64,000 nt of DNA from Mucilaginibacter polytrichastri (GCF_001911425.1 NZ_MPPL01000001.1:5163753-5227752); one strand, 5' to 3'. Shown: positions 27,375 to 36,561, numbered from the stretch's first letter. Numbers and translations are program-made. The notes: generated by a model not told the origin, from the sequence alone.

Positions 27375-27415
27375 AATTTTAACAACTTAATTAAACAAAC
27401 TATTAACGCATGAAA
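27352..27415 (+). promoter_or_regulatory. First copy of the duplicated Sus-locus-2 promoter and leader
   Basis: A T-rich -33-like element ends in TTTTG with its G at 27355, then 18 nt, then TAATTTTA (27374-27381) as a -7-like box. Bases 27375-27415 match 27846-27886 at 40 of 41 positions, including the ATGAAA of the start. The G-to-box spacing is identical in the two copies. Confidence 0.65.
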
Positions 27416-27523
27416 GATTTTTTACCTCAATTTAGCTGGTATTTGATTGCTCCGGGATCAAATACTCCGCTTTATCACCAAGCTATTACTGGTAAGGTTG
27501 ATAAACTGTTACTACCAGAATAA
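27410..27523 (+). CDS. Possible 37-aa peptide gene behind the duplicated leader
   Basis: The ATG is the one contained in the first leader copy, and the reading frame runs 37 codons to TAA at 27521. The product starts 'MKDFLPQFSWYLIAPGSN' and ends 'VDKLLLPE'. It has no signal peptide and no recognised family. It may be a real small protein, a decayed remnant of a gene that once used this leader, or simply a chance frame after a duplicated promoter. The only support is the shared promoter, leader and start codon. Confidence 0.35.
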   Translation: MKDFLPQFSWYLIAPGSNTPLYHQAITGKVDKLLLPE

Positions 27524-27822
27524 AAAAAGTATTAAAAGGCGCAACCCCCCCTTAAGCGCTTGTAGCATTGCTTTAAGAAAGTACGCTACGCAAGTCAAAA
27601 ATCTACCATTTCTATTTTCTTTTTTTCTTAAATTTTTCTAATTATTCCTTATAAAGGGTCTGATAAAAAGTTGTTTTATTAGAATATTGTCATCCTGATT
27701 TCGAGACAAACGAATTTTTGGTTTCAAATTTTTAACATGACTTTTAAGTATGCATTGGTCTTTTGATATTGATACGAATTAGTCATTTTAATTGATTTAG
27801 TTTAAATATATAGTAAGATTTT
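27524..27822. other. AT-rich spacer between the two leader copies
   Basis: No convincing gene. A 64-codon frame at 27447-27641 overlaps the 37-aa frame and has no initiation signal. No clear terminator separates the first promoter copy from the second, so read-through into susC-like gene 2 is possible. Confidence 0.5.
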
Positions 27823-27886
27823 TTTGTTTTTTGTAAAAAAAGTATAATTTTAACAACTTAACTAAACAAACTATTAACGCATGAAA
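27819..27886 (+). promoter_or_regulatory. Promoter and leader of Sus locus 2 (second copy)
   Basis: TTTTTTTG with its G at 27826, 18 nt, then TAATTTTA (27845-27852), then the shared 41-bp leader ending in ATGAAA at 27881. The expected transcript start is near 27859. Confidence 0.6.
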
Positions 27887-30800
27887 AAAATTCTACTCAG
27901 TTTTTTATGGGTTTTGATCATCATAGGCTCAAACGCCTATGCCCAAACCCGAACAGTGACCGGTACAGTAACCGGTAAGGATGACGGCCTGCCGCTTCCC
28001 GGTGTAAGTGTTGTGGTAAAAGGATCTAAAACCGGCACTCAAACAGGTTCAGACGGTTCTTACACAATTAAAGTAGGTGCCGGCCAATCATTAGTATTTA
28101 CCTTTATTGGTTTTACTGCACAAACTCATCTTCCATCTGGCGACAGGTTAAACATTAGCCTTGCTGGTTCTGCCAGTGAGTTAAACGAGGTTGTTGTAAT
28201 TGGTTACGGTAGCCAGGTAAAACGTGATAACAATGGTAGCATTGCTTCTGTAAAAGGTTCAGACATTGCCAGCCAGCCTGTTCAAAACTTTCAACAGGCG
28301 CTTGGTGGCCGTGCTGCAGGTTTACAAACAACTGTTCCCGGTTCTACGCTTAATGCTAACCCTGTATTACGTATTCGTGGTATCAACTCTGTGGCATTAA
28401 GTTCACAGCCATTGTTTGTAATAGATGGTATCCCCGCATTTGAAGGTAGCCAAAATGGTGGTACTGCTGGTGGTGGTAGCCCGCTTGGTAACATAAACCC
28501 TGAAGATATCGAAAGCCTCGACGTTGCTAAAGATGCATCTGCAGGTGCTATTTATGGTAGCCGTGCTGCTAACGGTGTAATCTTTGTAACCACTAAAAAA
28601 GGTAAAAAAGGTAAAGCAGTAGTAAGTTTCGATAGCTGGACAGGTATAAACAAAGTATCTAACCTGCCGCATATGTTAAATGCCTCGCAGTATACGGCTA
28701 TTAAAAATGAGGCTTTAGTAAATGCTGGTTTATATAATGCAAATACTACCTACTTTGCTACTCAAATTGGTGCAGATGGTAAACCGGTTGATACTAACTG
28801 GTTTGATTATATATACCAAACCGGTAAATCATACAACAGCAGCGTAAGTATTTCTGGCTCAACAGATGCAACAAGCTACTATTTGTCTGCAAACTGGAGC
28901 AAACAAAACGGCGTATTAGCTAAAAACTCTTTTAATAAGAAAGGCATCTTAGCAAACATTGACCACAAAGCCAACAAGTACATTACCATTGGTGGTAAAA
29001 TCTCTTATACTAATTCACAAAATAATGCTGCTACGGGTTCTGGCTCTCAGGATGATGGTTTTAGCATTACCGGTTTAGGCCGTATTGGATTGGTATCGCC
29101 TCCAAATGTGTCTCCATACAATAATGATGGTAGCTACAACTTAAGCAGCAACACGCTGGGTATCCAGGCTAATAAAGGTGTATCTTTCTCTTATTACAAC
29201 ATTTTGCCAATATTAGATATGAACAGATCTAATAATGAGCTGAACCAGGTAAACTCAAATATCTATTTTCAAGTAAAACCATTATCATGGTTAACCTTAA
29301 AAACAACTTATGGTATTGATTACTTGTTTAGAAACACAGATATATTTCAAAATGCAATACAAGGTGATGGGGTTGCCACAACCGGTTCTGTTACAGATAG
29401 TTATGCTAATCAAAAAAGATGGGTTTGGGATAATACCTTGCAAATTGATAAATCATTTGGCAAGCACAGTATTAACGCCCTGTTTGGTAATGAGCAAGAC
29501 CGCAGAACGGCTAGAGGTTTTGGTATAAACCGTACCATCCTTTCTGATGGTGGCTTTAACGTAATACAGGCTGGTTATGCAGCCAACAATGCTGCGAATA
29601 ACTTATACCAGGATTTTTACCTGGTATCTTTCTTCGGTCGTTTAAACTATGACTTTGATAAGAAATACTATTTAAGCGCTACAGTACGTCGTGATGATTA
29701 TTCTGTATTTGGAGCAAACAATAAAAAAGGTTATTTCCCTGGTGCATCTTTAGGTTACGAGATTACCCGCGAAAAATTCTGGACCGGCATAGGTGCTGAT
29801 AAAATTTTCAGCAGCTTTAAACTACGTGGTAGCTATGGTAAGGTGGGTAATGCATCTAACTTTGGTGCTTATGACTCTTATGGTTTATATGCTAACGGCT
29901 TATATAATGGTTCTGCAACGTTGCAATTTAACCAAACTGGTAATGCCGACTTAAAATGGGAAAGCATTTTCAAAACAGATATCGGGTTTAACTTTGGTAT
30001 CCTGGGAGATAAAATCACCGGTGAGGTTGCTTATTACAAGAATAGCATCCGTGACTTAATTTTCAATGTACCAACTATTCCTTCTGCAGGTTTGCCTTCA
30101 CAGCCATTGGTGAATGTTGGTAAAATGTACAATAAGGGTATAGAGATCACTTTAAATGCGCGTGGTGTTAATACCAAAGACTTTAGCTGGTCGCCTTCAT
30201 TTAACATCAGCTTTAACCAAAATAAGTTAACTTACATTGTGCCGGGTATTACTAAACTTACCAATGCAAGTTCTGGTACTGAGGTAACTAACATTAACGA
30301 GGTTGGCCACTCATTAGGTAGCTTATACATTGTGCGTACCGCAGGTGTTGATCCGGCTACTGGCCGTCGTGTTTTCTTAAACGCAGCAGGTCAAAAAGTT
30401 TTATATTACCCATCAGGTGGTATCCCTACAGGGCGCTCACAATGGGAGTATGCTGACGGTACTCGCGCACCTGCTATAACCCAGGCTGCAGATGCTGTTA
30501 ACTATGCTAATACGGCACCTAAGGTTCTTGGTGGTTTCAGCAATTCATTCCGTTATAAAGGGATAGACCTCAACGTTTTATTTACTTATCAGTTAGGTTA
30601 CTCTATTTATTATGGAACAAGATCTGGTTTACATGATCAACGTTTCTGGAACAACTCTACCGATATCTTAACCGGCCGCTGGACAACTCCTGGTCAGGCT
30701 AATGCAGATTTTGCAAAAGTTGTTTATGGAGATAACGTGTCAAACGGTTCATCTTTGCCTTTAGATATCAACGTATTTAGTGGCAACTTTCTAAAGTTAA

Positions 30801-31063
30801 AAAGCGCTAATTTAGGTTATACTTTACCGAAAGATCTGGTTAGCAAAATAGGCCTTACAAACCTGCACGTTTATATCAGTGCATATAACCTGTTTACTAT
30901 TACTAAATATCCAGGTTCAGATCCGGAAGTTTCATCAAACAGTGGTAACGCTACTGGCAGTACAGGTGCAAGTGTTTCAACATCAAACAGTACACAAGGC
31001 GTTGACAGAAATCAGCCAGGTTTGACCAGGACATTTACTGCAGGTTTCAATGTTAAATTCTAA
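27881..31063 (+). CDS. SusC/RagA-family TonB-linked outer membrane protein (locus 2)
   Basis: TonB-powered outer-membrane importer, 1060 aa. A signal peptide (1-21) precedes the carboxypeptidase-like domain (about 23-105, 'RTVTGTVTGKDDGLPLPG'), the plug (about 110-235, 'VLRIRGINSVALSSQPLFVIDG' region and 'DASAGAIYGSRAANGVIFV') and the barrel, ending in 'FTAGFNVKF' with a terminal Phe as expected for barrel insertion. It is paired with the SusD gene 13 bp downstream. Its N-terminal domain is clearly paralogous to locus 1, while the barrel differs, so the ligands are probably different. Confidence 0.95.
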   Translation: MKKILLSFLWVLIIIGSNAYAQTRTVTGTVTGKDDGLPLPGVSVVVKGSKTGTQTGSDGSYTIKVGAGQSLVFTFIGFTAQTHLPSGDRLNISLAGSASELNEVVVIGYGSQVKRDNNGSIASVKGSDIASQPVQNFQQALGGRAAGLQTTVPGSTLNANPVLRIRGINSVALSSQPLFVIDGIPAFEGSQNGGTAGGGSPLGNINPEDIESLDVAKDASAGAIYGSRAANGVIFVTTKKGKKGKAVVSFDSWTGINKVSNLPHMLNASQYTAIKNEALVNAGLYNANTTYFATQIGADGKPVDTNWFDYIYQTGKSYNSSVSISGSTDATSYYLSANWSKQNGVLAKNSFNKKGILANIDHKANKYITIGGKISYTNSQNNAATGSGSQDDGFSITGLGRIGLVSPPNVSPYNNDGSYNLSSNTLGIQANKGVSFSYYNILPILDMNRSNNELNQVNSNIYFQVKPLSWLTLKTTYGIDYLFRNTDIFQNAIQGDGVATTGSVTDSYANQKRWVWDNTLQIDKSFGKHSINALFGNEQDRRTARGFGINRTILSDGGFNVIQAGYAANNAANNLYQDFYLVSFFGRLNYDFDKKYYLSATVRRDDYSVFGANNKKGYFPGASLGYEITREKFWTGIGADKIFSSFKLRGSYGKVGNASNFGAYDSYGLYANGLYNGSATLQFNQTGNADLKWESIFKTDIGFNFGILGDKITGEVAYYKNSIRDLIFNVPTIPSAGLPSQPLVNVGKMYNKGIEITLNARGVNTKDFSWSPSFNISFNQNKLTYIVPGITKLTNASSGTEVTNINEVGHSLGSLYIVRTAGVDPATGRRVFLNAAGQKVLYYPSGGIPTGRSQWEYADGTRAPAITQAADAVNYANTAPKVLGGFSNSFRYKGIDLNVLFTYQLGYSIYYGTRSGLHDQRFWNNSTDILTGRWTTPGQANADFAKVVYGDNVSNGSSLPLDINVFSGNFLKLKSANLGYTLPKDLVSKIGLTNLHVYISAYNLFTITKYPGSDPEVSSNSGNATGSTGASVSTSNSTQGVDRNQPGLTRTFTAGFNVKF

Positions 31064-31076
31064 TTAGCTATTAAAA

Positions 31077-32561
31077 ATGAAAAAGAAATTATATATAATC
31101 ATATTAGGTATCGTAGTAGGTACCAACTACTCGTGCCAAAAGAGCCTGCTGAGCCCTACAAGCCAAACACAGGTGTCAGATCAAAATGGCCAGCCTTTTG
31201 CTACAGCGGCACGTATTCAAAGCCAGGTATTAGCTTTATATGCCAACACACGTAATGGGCAATATTTAGGCGGCCGTTTCCAGGTTTATAATGATGTAAA
31301 AGCTGATAATTGGATCAATGACTCTGGTAACCAGATCACGGCTTCAAATACCTGGGCAGCAAACGTTAATACAACCAGCACAGAAGTTATCAACTTTTGG
31401 TCACAAGCTTATTATACAATCAATTTATGTAACTTGTTTATTGATGGTATGGCAAAAACAGGTAGCGCAATAGTAGGTACAGCAGTGTCTGCAAATTATG
31501 TTGGTGAGGCTAAATTTCTGCGTGCCCTTGCTTACTATAGCTTATTACAATTATACGCCCGCCCATATGCTGATGGCAATGGTGCTAAACCCGGTCTACC
31601 ATTGCGTTTAGTTGGTTTGTCAACTTATTCAGATCAATCATTGGCCAAAAGCACAGTTGCCCAGGTTTATGCTCAAATCACTAAAGATTTAGATGATGCC
31701 GAGGCAGGTTTACCGCTTACTAATGGTACCGCGCTAAACAATACCATCAGAGCACACCGTAATACAGCTATTGCTTTCAAAACACGTGTATACCTTACCA
31801 TGGGCCAATATGATAAAGTTATCACAGAGGCTAATAAAATTGTAAGTGCAACCGCACCTTTTACTGCAACTACAGGCGTTGCCAATGCATTGCAAGCTAA
31901 CGTTCTTAATGTTTACAGAACGCCGTATACAACTACAGAATCAATATTTTCTGTACCGTTTGTAACAGCAACAGAACAAGTAGGTACTCAGAATGCATTG
32001 GGTTACTACTATTATGCTAACGGTAGTGTTGCCGGTAACGCCGAGTTTCACCTTAACCCTGCGGGCGTAATTGCTGATGCAACCTGGAAGGCTACAGATG
32101 CACGCAGAACTAATTTTATTGCTGCTTCAACAGTTACAGCAAATGTTGGTAAATTCTATTTAGCCAAATGGAATAACATTGGTACTTATCTTGACTATGC
32201 GCCGGTTATGCGTTATGCTGAAGTACTATTAAACCTTGCAGAAGCAAGAGCCCGCATCAGCGGTGTTGATGCACAAGCGATTGCTTTATTAAATGCAGTT
32301 CGCCAGCGCTCTGATGCTACCACAACATTTACTGCCGCAGGCTTTGCCAACGGAACGGCATTGGTAAATGCTATTTTGCAAGAACGTAATATCGAATTTT
32401 TAGGCGAAGGCTTACGTAACATCGATTACATGCGTACTTTAGGTACTATCCCGGCTAAATCTAATATTCAGGCAATTGCGCCAAGCAATCCTCAATATAT
32501 CTGGCCTTTATCAAATGATGAATTATTATACAACACTTTAATAGGTGGTTCTAATAACTAA
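31077..32561 (+). CDS. SusD/RagB-family nutrient uptake lipoprotein (locus 2)
   Basis: Surface ligand-binding lipoprotein, 494 aa. The lipobox ends at C20 ('GTNYSCQKSLLSP'). SusD features include 'GEAKFLRALAYYSLLQLYARPY' and 'MRYAEVLLNLAEARARI', then the typical 'LNAVRQRSD' and 'ILQERNIEFLGEGLRNIDYMR' followed by 'YIWPLSNDELLYN'. This is the classical RagB/SusD subtype rather than the SusD-like_2 subtype seen in locus 1. Confidence 0.95.
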   Translation: MKKKLYIIILGIVVGTNYSCQKSLLSPTSQTQVSDQNGQPFATAARIQSQVLALYANTRNGQYLGGRFQVYNDVKADNWINDSGNQITASNTWAANVNTTSTEVINFWSQAYYTINLCNLFIDGMAKTGSAIVGTAVSANYVGEAKFLRALAYYSLLQLYARPYADGNGAKPGLPLRLVGLSTYSDQSLAKSTVAQVYAQITKDLDDAEAGLPLTNGTALNNTIRAHRNTAIAFKTRVYLTMGQYDKVITEANKIVSATAPFTATTGVANALQANVLNVYRTPYTTTESIFSVPFVTATEQVGTQNALGYYYYANGSVAGNAEFHLNPAGVIADATWKATDARRTNFIAASTVTANVGKFYLAKWNNIGTYLDYAPVMRYAEVLLNLAEARARISGVDAQAIALLNAVRQRSDATTTFTAAGFANGTALVNAILQERNIEFLGEGLRNIDYMRTLGTIPAKSNIQAIAPSNPQYIWPLSNDELLYNTLIGGSNN

Positions 32562-32577
32562 TTGTTAGGTTACAATA

Positions 32578-32614
32578 AACATTAAGGCCCGGCAATTTGC
32601 CTGGCCTTAATGTT
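32578..32614. terminator. Terminator between Sus locus 2 and doxX-like gene
   Basis: AACATTAAGGCC (32578-32589) pairs with GGCCTTAATGTT (32603-32614). The interior GGCA/TGCC pairs as well. T-rich flanks on both sides suit the convergent genes. Confidence 0.75.
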
Positions 32615-32630
32615 TTAATTTAAAGGGTAA

Positions 32631-33038
32631 TTACTTTTTATCAACGCTGTAGCTACCCGGCCCAACAAATAATAACCCGGCAAACATCACAGCATCTTCA
32701 ATAGCGTGTGCTGCCTCTCCTAAACCATCGTGCTTGCCCAGGTGCATAGCCACAGCTACCAGCATATTAAAAAGCAGTAGTAAGCATACCGGCCTGAAAG
32801 CCCAGCCGATAATAAGCAGGAACCCACCAAAGGTTTCAACTACTGCAGAGAGTAAGCCCCAAACCACGGGCCAAAAAGTAATGCCGATATATTTGGTACT
32901 ACTGCCCAGGGCCCTCCAACCATCTACACCACCTGCCAGTTTAGGGAAACCGTGATAAATAAACATAATGCCCAAGCCAAGCCGTACTATCAATAGCCCG
33001 AAATTTTTATAATTGCCTAGTTTTCCTAAATACGCCAT
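32631..33038 (-). CDS. DoxX-family membrane protein
   Basis: Four-helix inner-membrane protein, 135 aa. 'LLIVRLGLGIMFIYHGFPKLAGG' is the DoxX first helix and loop, followed by 'VETFGGFLLIIGW' and 'AVAMHLGKHDG'. Members are linked to thiol and oxidative-stress balance or to quinone chemistry, but the exact role here is unknown. It begins 21 bp after the LD-carboxypeptidase gene ends, so the two are probably co-transcribed. Confidence 0.9.
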   Translation of the reverse strand: MAYLGKLGNYKNFGLLIVRLGLGIMFIYHGFPKLAGGVDGWRALGSSTKYIGITFWPVVWGLLSAVVETFGGFLLIIGWAFRPVCLLLLFNMLVAVAMHLGKHDGLGEAAHAIEDAVMFAGLLFVGPGSYSVDKK

Positions 33039-33059
33039 AATTGAATAAGGTTGTTTTTT

Positions 33060-33959
33060 TTAAATGAATTTAATGTCCGCTTGTTGCGGTTGTACTAACA
33101 GGTCTATGGTTCTGCCTAATATTAAGGCATTGTTGTTGGGCACATGCCCACCAGGGAAATCGAAACAAACCGGGTAATGGTAATCCTTTACTGCATTTAA
33201 TACAATTTCACTAATAGTGAAGCCGAATGGGATATCATTATCCTTTATATCGCTAAAACCACCTATTATTAACCCGGCCAGGTTCTTCAATTTACCGGCA
33301 CGTTTAAGGGTATGGAGCATTCGATCTATCGAATACAGGTACTCTCCTACGTCTTCTATAAACAGGATTTTGCCATCCCAATTGACATCTGAAACAGAGC
33401 CTAATACAGAAATAAGCATCATGAGGTTGCCTCCGGTTAGCTCGCCGGTGGCATGGCCTGTTACGTTATTGCTGGTTGTTGTAAAGCGATAGTTTATTTC
33501 TTCGCCAAAGAGCGCTTTTTTAAGCGATTGTAGTGATTGCGCTGAAGCATCCGGGATGTTAACCGGCATTTGGCCGTGGATGCTTTGCAGTCCCAGGTTG
33601 GCCTGTAGGTGTGCATGTATCACCGTAACATCGCTAAAGCCAATGATCCACTTAGGGTTTTGCTTAAGATTGTCGAAATTGATATCATCAATAATGCGGA
33701 TGGTGCCATAACCGCCGCGTGCGGCAAAAATGGCTTTTACTTCTTTATCATCAACAAAACGCTTCATGTCGCGCGCCCGTAATTCATCGTTACCCGCAAA
33801 TTGATGGTACGAGGCCGTTACGGTTTCGCCCAAAACAACCCTTAGCCCCCATGATTGTAGCAAGGCTACCGCATCATCCATAGGCTTGGGTAGCTTTTTG
33901 GCCGGGCAGGTAATGGCAACCAGGTCGCCTTTTTTAAGGTAAGGGGGCGTTATGCTCAT
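33060..33959 (-). CDS. LD-carboxypeptidase (peptidase family S66)
   Basis: Cytoplasmic peptidoglycan-recycling enzyme that removes the terminal D-Ala from muropeptide tetrapeptides. The nucleophile serine is in 'IIGFSDVTVIHAHLQ', and the charge-relay Glu and His are expected in 'LFIEDVGEYLYSIDRML' and 'FDFPGGHVPNNNALILG'. Length (299 aa) is normal. The first residues 'ITPPYLKKGDLVAITCPA' match the family. It is divergent from metG, with 45 bp between the start codons, and precedes the doxX-like gene. Confidence 0.93.
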   Translation of the reverse strand: MSITPPYLKKGDLVAITCPAKKLPKPMDDAVALLQSWGLRVVLGETVTASYHQFAGNDELRARDMKRFVDDKEVKAIFAARGGYGTIRIIDDINFDNLKQNPKWIIGFSDVTVIHAHLQANLGLQSIHGQMPVNIPDASAQSLQSLKKALFGEEINYRFTTTSNNVTGHATGELTGGNLMMLISVLGSVSDVNWDGKILFIEDVGEYLYSIDRMLHTLKRAGKLKNLAGLIIGGFSDIKDNDIPFGFTISEIVLNAVKDYHYPVCFDFPGGHVPNNNALILGRTIDLLVQPQQADIKFI

Positions 33960-33969
33960 ATTTATAAAT

Positions 33970-33977
33970 TATCTTTG
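33970..33977 (+). promoter_or_regulatory. Predicted -7 box of metG (TATCTTTG)
   Basis: A perfect TAnnTTTG match. It covers the TTG at 33975 and so argues against that codon as the start of metG. Confidence 0.55.
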
Positions 33978-34004
33978 CCAAATTATAACAAAGCACTGAA
34001 AACT

Positions 34005-36080
34005 TTGGAAACTCAAAAATATAAAAGATATACCATCACCGCGGCTTTGCCCTATGCTAACGGGCCAAAGCATATCGGTCACCTTGCAGGGGCTTATATT
34101 CCTGCCGATTTATACGCCCGTTACCTGCGCCTCAAAAAGCGAGACGTAGTTTTTGTTTGCGGATCTGACGAACACGGTACTGCCATTGCCAACCAGGCCA
34201 TGAAAGAGCATACCACCCCGCAGGCTATTATAGATAAATACCATACGCTGATTAAGGACTGTTTTGAAAAGCTGAATATATCATTAGATATCTATCACCG
34301 TACCAGTTCACAATTACACCACGAAACAGCCCAGGAGTTTTTTACCGACCTGAACAGTAAAGGCGATTTTGTAGAGAAAGTATCCGAGCAATATTTTGAC
34401 GAGGAAGCGAATACTTTCCTGGCCGACCGGTACATCATCGGCACCTGCCCTAACTGCGGTAATGACCATGCTTACGGCGACCAGTGCGAACGCTGCGGAA
34501 CGTCATTAAGCCCCGAAGAATTGATTAACCCGCACTCGGCATTAAGTGGCGCCAAGCCGATCTTAAAACCAACCAAACACTGGTACCTGCCATTAAACGA
34601 GTATGAGCCATTTTTAAAAGAATGGATACTGGAAGGCCACGCTAAGGACTGGAAAACGAACGTTTACGGCCAGTGCAAAAGCTGGATAGATGGCGGCCTG
34701 CACCCACGCGCCGTAACCCGCGATTTGGACTGGGGTATTAAAGTACCCGTAGCCGGTGCCGATGGCAAAGTACTGTATGTTTGGTTTGATGCGCCTATCG
34801 GCTATATCTCGGCTACCAAACAATGGGCTATTGATAATAATAAAGACTGGGAACCATATTGGAAAGATAAAGACACCAAATTGGTTCACTTTATTGGTAA
34901 GGATAATATCGTGTTCCACTGTATCGTGTTCCCGGTGATGCTGAAGGCGCAGGGTACGTTTATATTGCCAGAGAATGTGCCGGCTAATGAGTTTATGAAC
35001 CTGGAAGGCGATAAAATGTCGACCAGCCGTGGATGGAGCATCGAGATGCACGAGTATCTGAATGATTTCCCCGACAAGATAGATGAGCTGCGTTACTACC
35101 TGACCGCCATTGCACCAGAAACCAGCGACAGCGAGTTCACCTGGAAAGATTACCAGGCCCGTGTAAATAACGAACTGGTAGCCATACTCGGTAACTTTAT
35201 TAACCGCGTAATGGTGCTGATGCACAAGTTTTTTGACGGCAAAGTTAACAGCCCATCCGGCGATCTGACTTTTACTGACGAAAGCTTAAACACCGCCGTT
35301 AGCCAGATTTATGACGAATTGGAAGTAAGCTTCGAGACCTATAAATTCCGCCAGGCACAGCAAAATGTAATGGAGCTGGCCCGTTTGGGTAACCGTTACC
35401 TTACCGAGCAAGAACCCTGGAAAACCTTTAAGAACGACCCGGAAGAAGCGCGTAAAGCATTGCATAATTGCCTGGTGTTGATCGGCCATTTGGCTACTTG
35501 CTTACAGCCATTCTTACCGACAACATCTGCCAAGATCTTTGATATGATTAACTGGCCGGCTGGCACAGTTACCTTTGATCAGGAAATTAAGTTTGCAGAC
35601 GGACACCAACTAAACCCGGCTTCGCTACTATTTGCGAAGATTGAGGATGATGTGATCCAAACACAGATTGATAAACTGAAAGCCAAAGCAGATTCTTTAG
35701 CTGCTCCGGAGGTTGCCGAAGAAGTTGTTGAAACAGCGCTTACACCAGCGAAAGAAAACATCAACTACGATCAGTTTGCGGCGATGGATATTCGCGTGGG
35801 TACTATTGTTGCCGCCGAAAAAGTTGCCAAAACCAAGAAACTTTTAAAACTGACCATTGATACCGGGATTGATACCCGAACCGTAGTATCGGGCATTGCC
35901 GAGCATTTTGAGGCTGAAGCCATCATCGGTAAACAGGTAAGCATCCTAGTAAACCTGGAACCTCGCGAACTGAAAGGCATCCTCTCGCAAGGGATGATCC
36001 TGATGGCCGAAAACGCCGAAGGCAAGCTCGAATTTGTTGCCCCTGCCAGCACCATGCCGCCGGGTTCTGGCATAAAATAA
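34005..36080 (+). CDS. metG: Methionyl-tRNA synthetase
   Basis: Charges tRNA-Met. The class I HIGH signature reads 'PYANGPKHIGHLAGAY', the zinc knuckle is 'CPNCGNDHAYGDQCERCG', and the KMSKS loop is 'DKMSTSRGW'. A C-terminal EMAPII-like tRNA-binding domain ('FAAMDIRVGTIVAAEKVAKT', last ~110 residues) supports dimer formation. The TTG at 34005 is my preferred start (about 691 aa), because the frame's first TTG (33975) lies within the promoter box and no ATG is available near the conserved N terminus. The gene is divergent from the LD-carboxypeptidase gene. Confidence 0.95.
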   Translation: METQKYKRYTITAALPYANGPKHIGHLAGAYIPADLYARYLRLKKRDVVFVCGSDEHGTAIANQAMKEHTTPQAIIDKYHTLIKDCFEKLNISLDIYHRTSSQLHHETAQEFFTDLNSKGDFVEKVSEQYFDEEANTFLADRYIIGTCPNCGNDHAYGDQCERCGTSLSPEELINPHSALSGAKPILKPTKHWYLPLNEYEPFLKEWILEGHAKDWKTNVYGQCKSWIDGGLHPRAVTRDLDWGIKVPVAGADGKVLYVWFDAPIGYISATKQWAIDNNKDWEPYWKDKDTKLVHFIGKDNIVFHCIVFPVMLKAQGTFILPENVPANEFMNLEGDKMSTSRGWSIEMHEYLNDFPDKIDELRYYLTAIAPETSDSEFTWKDYQARVNNELVAILGNFINRVMVLMHKFFDGKVNSPSGDLTFTDESLNTAVSQIYDELEVSFETYKFRQAQQNVMELARLGNRYLTEQEPWKTFKNDPEEARKALHNCLVLIGHLATCLQPFLPTTSAKIFDMINWPAGTVTFDQEIKFADGHQLNPASLLFAKIEDDVIQTQIDKLKAKADSLAAPEVAEEVVETALTPAKENINYDQFAAMDIRVGTIVAAEKVAKTKKLLKLTIDTGIDTRTVVSGIAEHFEAEAIIGKQVSILVNLEPRELKGILSQGMILMAENAEGKLEFVAPASTMPPGSGIK

Positions 36081-36093
36081 ATTAGATGTGCAA

Positions 36094-36183
36094 ATGTGCA
36101 GATATGAAGATGTGCAGATGGTCTAATAATCGGCCTGTACATTTTTAAAATTTGCACACCTGCACATTCGCATATCTGCACAT
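36094..36183. repeat. Imperfect inverted repeat downstream of metG
   Basis: The segment 36094-36120 is the imperfect reverse complement of 36154-36183 (ATGTGCAGATATG and ATGTGCAG blocks match). The motif ATGTGCA also repeats in tandem within the left arm. It probably serves as a metG terminator or is a small palindromic element. Confidence 0.6.
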
Positions 36184-36190
36184 TAAATAA

Positions 36191-36198
36191 TAGATTTG
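36191..36198 (+). promoter_or_regulatory. Predicted -7 box of tRNA-Arg (TAGATTTG)
   Basis: TAnnTTTG match 12 bp before the mature 5' end of the tRNA. Confidence 0.55.
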
Positions 36199-36210
36199 CA
36201 AATCAACAAC

Positions 36211-36282
36211 GGTCCCGTAGTTCAACGGATAGAATAGGAGTTTCCTAAACTCTAGATATGAGTTCGATTCTCGTCGGGACCA
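36211..36282 (+). tRNA. tRNA-Arg, anticodon CCU
   Basis: The acceptor stem GGTCCCG (36211-36217) pairs with CGGGACC (36275-36281), with discriminator A at 36282. The anticodon arm GGAGT-TTCCTAA-ACTCT has a 7-nt loop with anticodon CCU, which reads AGG. The T arm contains TTCGATTC in its usual place. CCA is not encoded. It is followed by a hairpin terminator. Confidence 0.93.
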
Positions 36283-36285
36283 CTA

Positions 36286-36319
36286 AAAACGTCATTCTTC
36301 AGTGCAAGAACGGCGTTTT
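36286..36319 (+). terminator. Terminator of the tRNA gene
   Basis: AAAACG pairs with CGTTTT and TTCTT with AAGAA, around the loop CAGTGC. A T run follows. Confidence 0.55.
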
Positions 36320-36561
36320 TTGCGTTATGGGGCGAACAATAGGTAAAGTTTGTTTGATAGGTAAAGTAGTTGATATGAGTCAAATTGATTTCAAATGGTG
36401 TAATTGTCTCAAATGCTTTCTTTAATAGACAATTTTCAAGCTTTATAAAGATGGTAAATTGGGTTACAAAATGGGTAAAATATCTATGAGTTTCTGGTAA
36501 AGTCTTTTGATTCAAATTGAGCTGAGATGAGTTGAAAACGCTGTAAAATGCCTACATTCTT

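Noticed and set aside
27447..27641. Plus-strand frame of 64 codons in the AT-rich gap
   Set aside because: It overlaps the leader-driven 37-codon frame, lacks its own initiation signal and has a low-complexity Phe-rich end.
36252..36515. Minus-strand frame ending in 'SGPDENRTHI'
   Set aside because: That ending is the antisense translation of the tRNA-Arg gene, a well-known false ORF signature.
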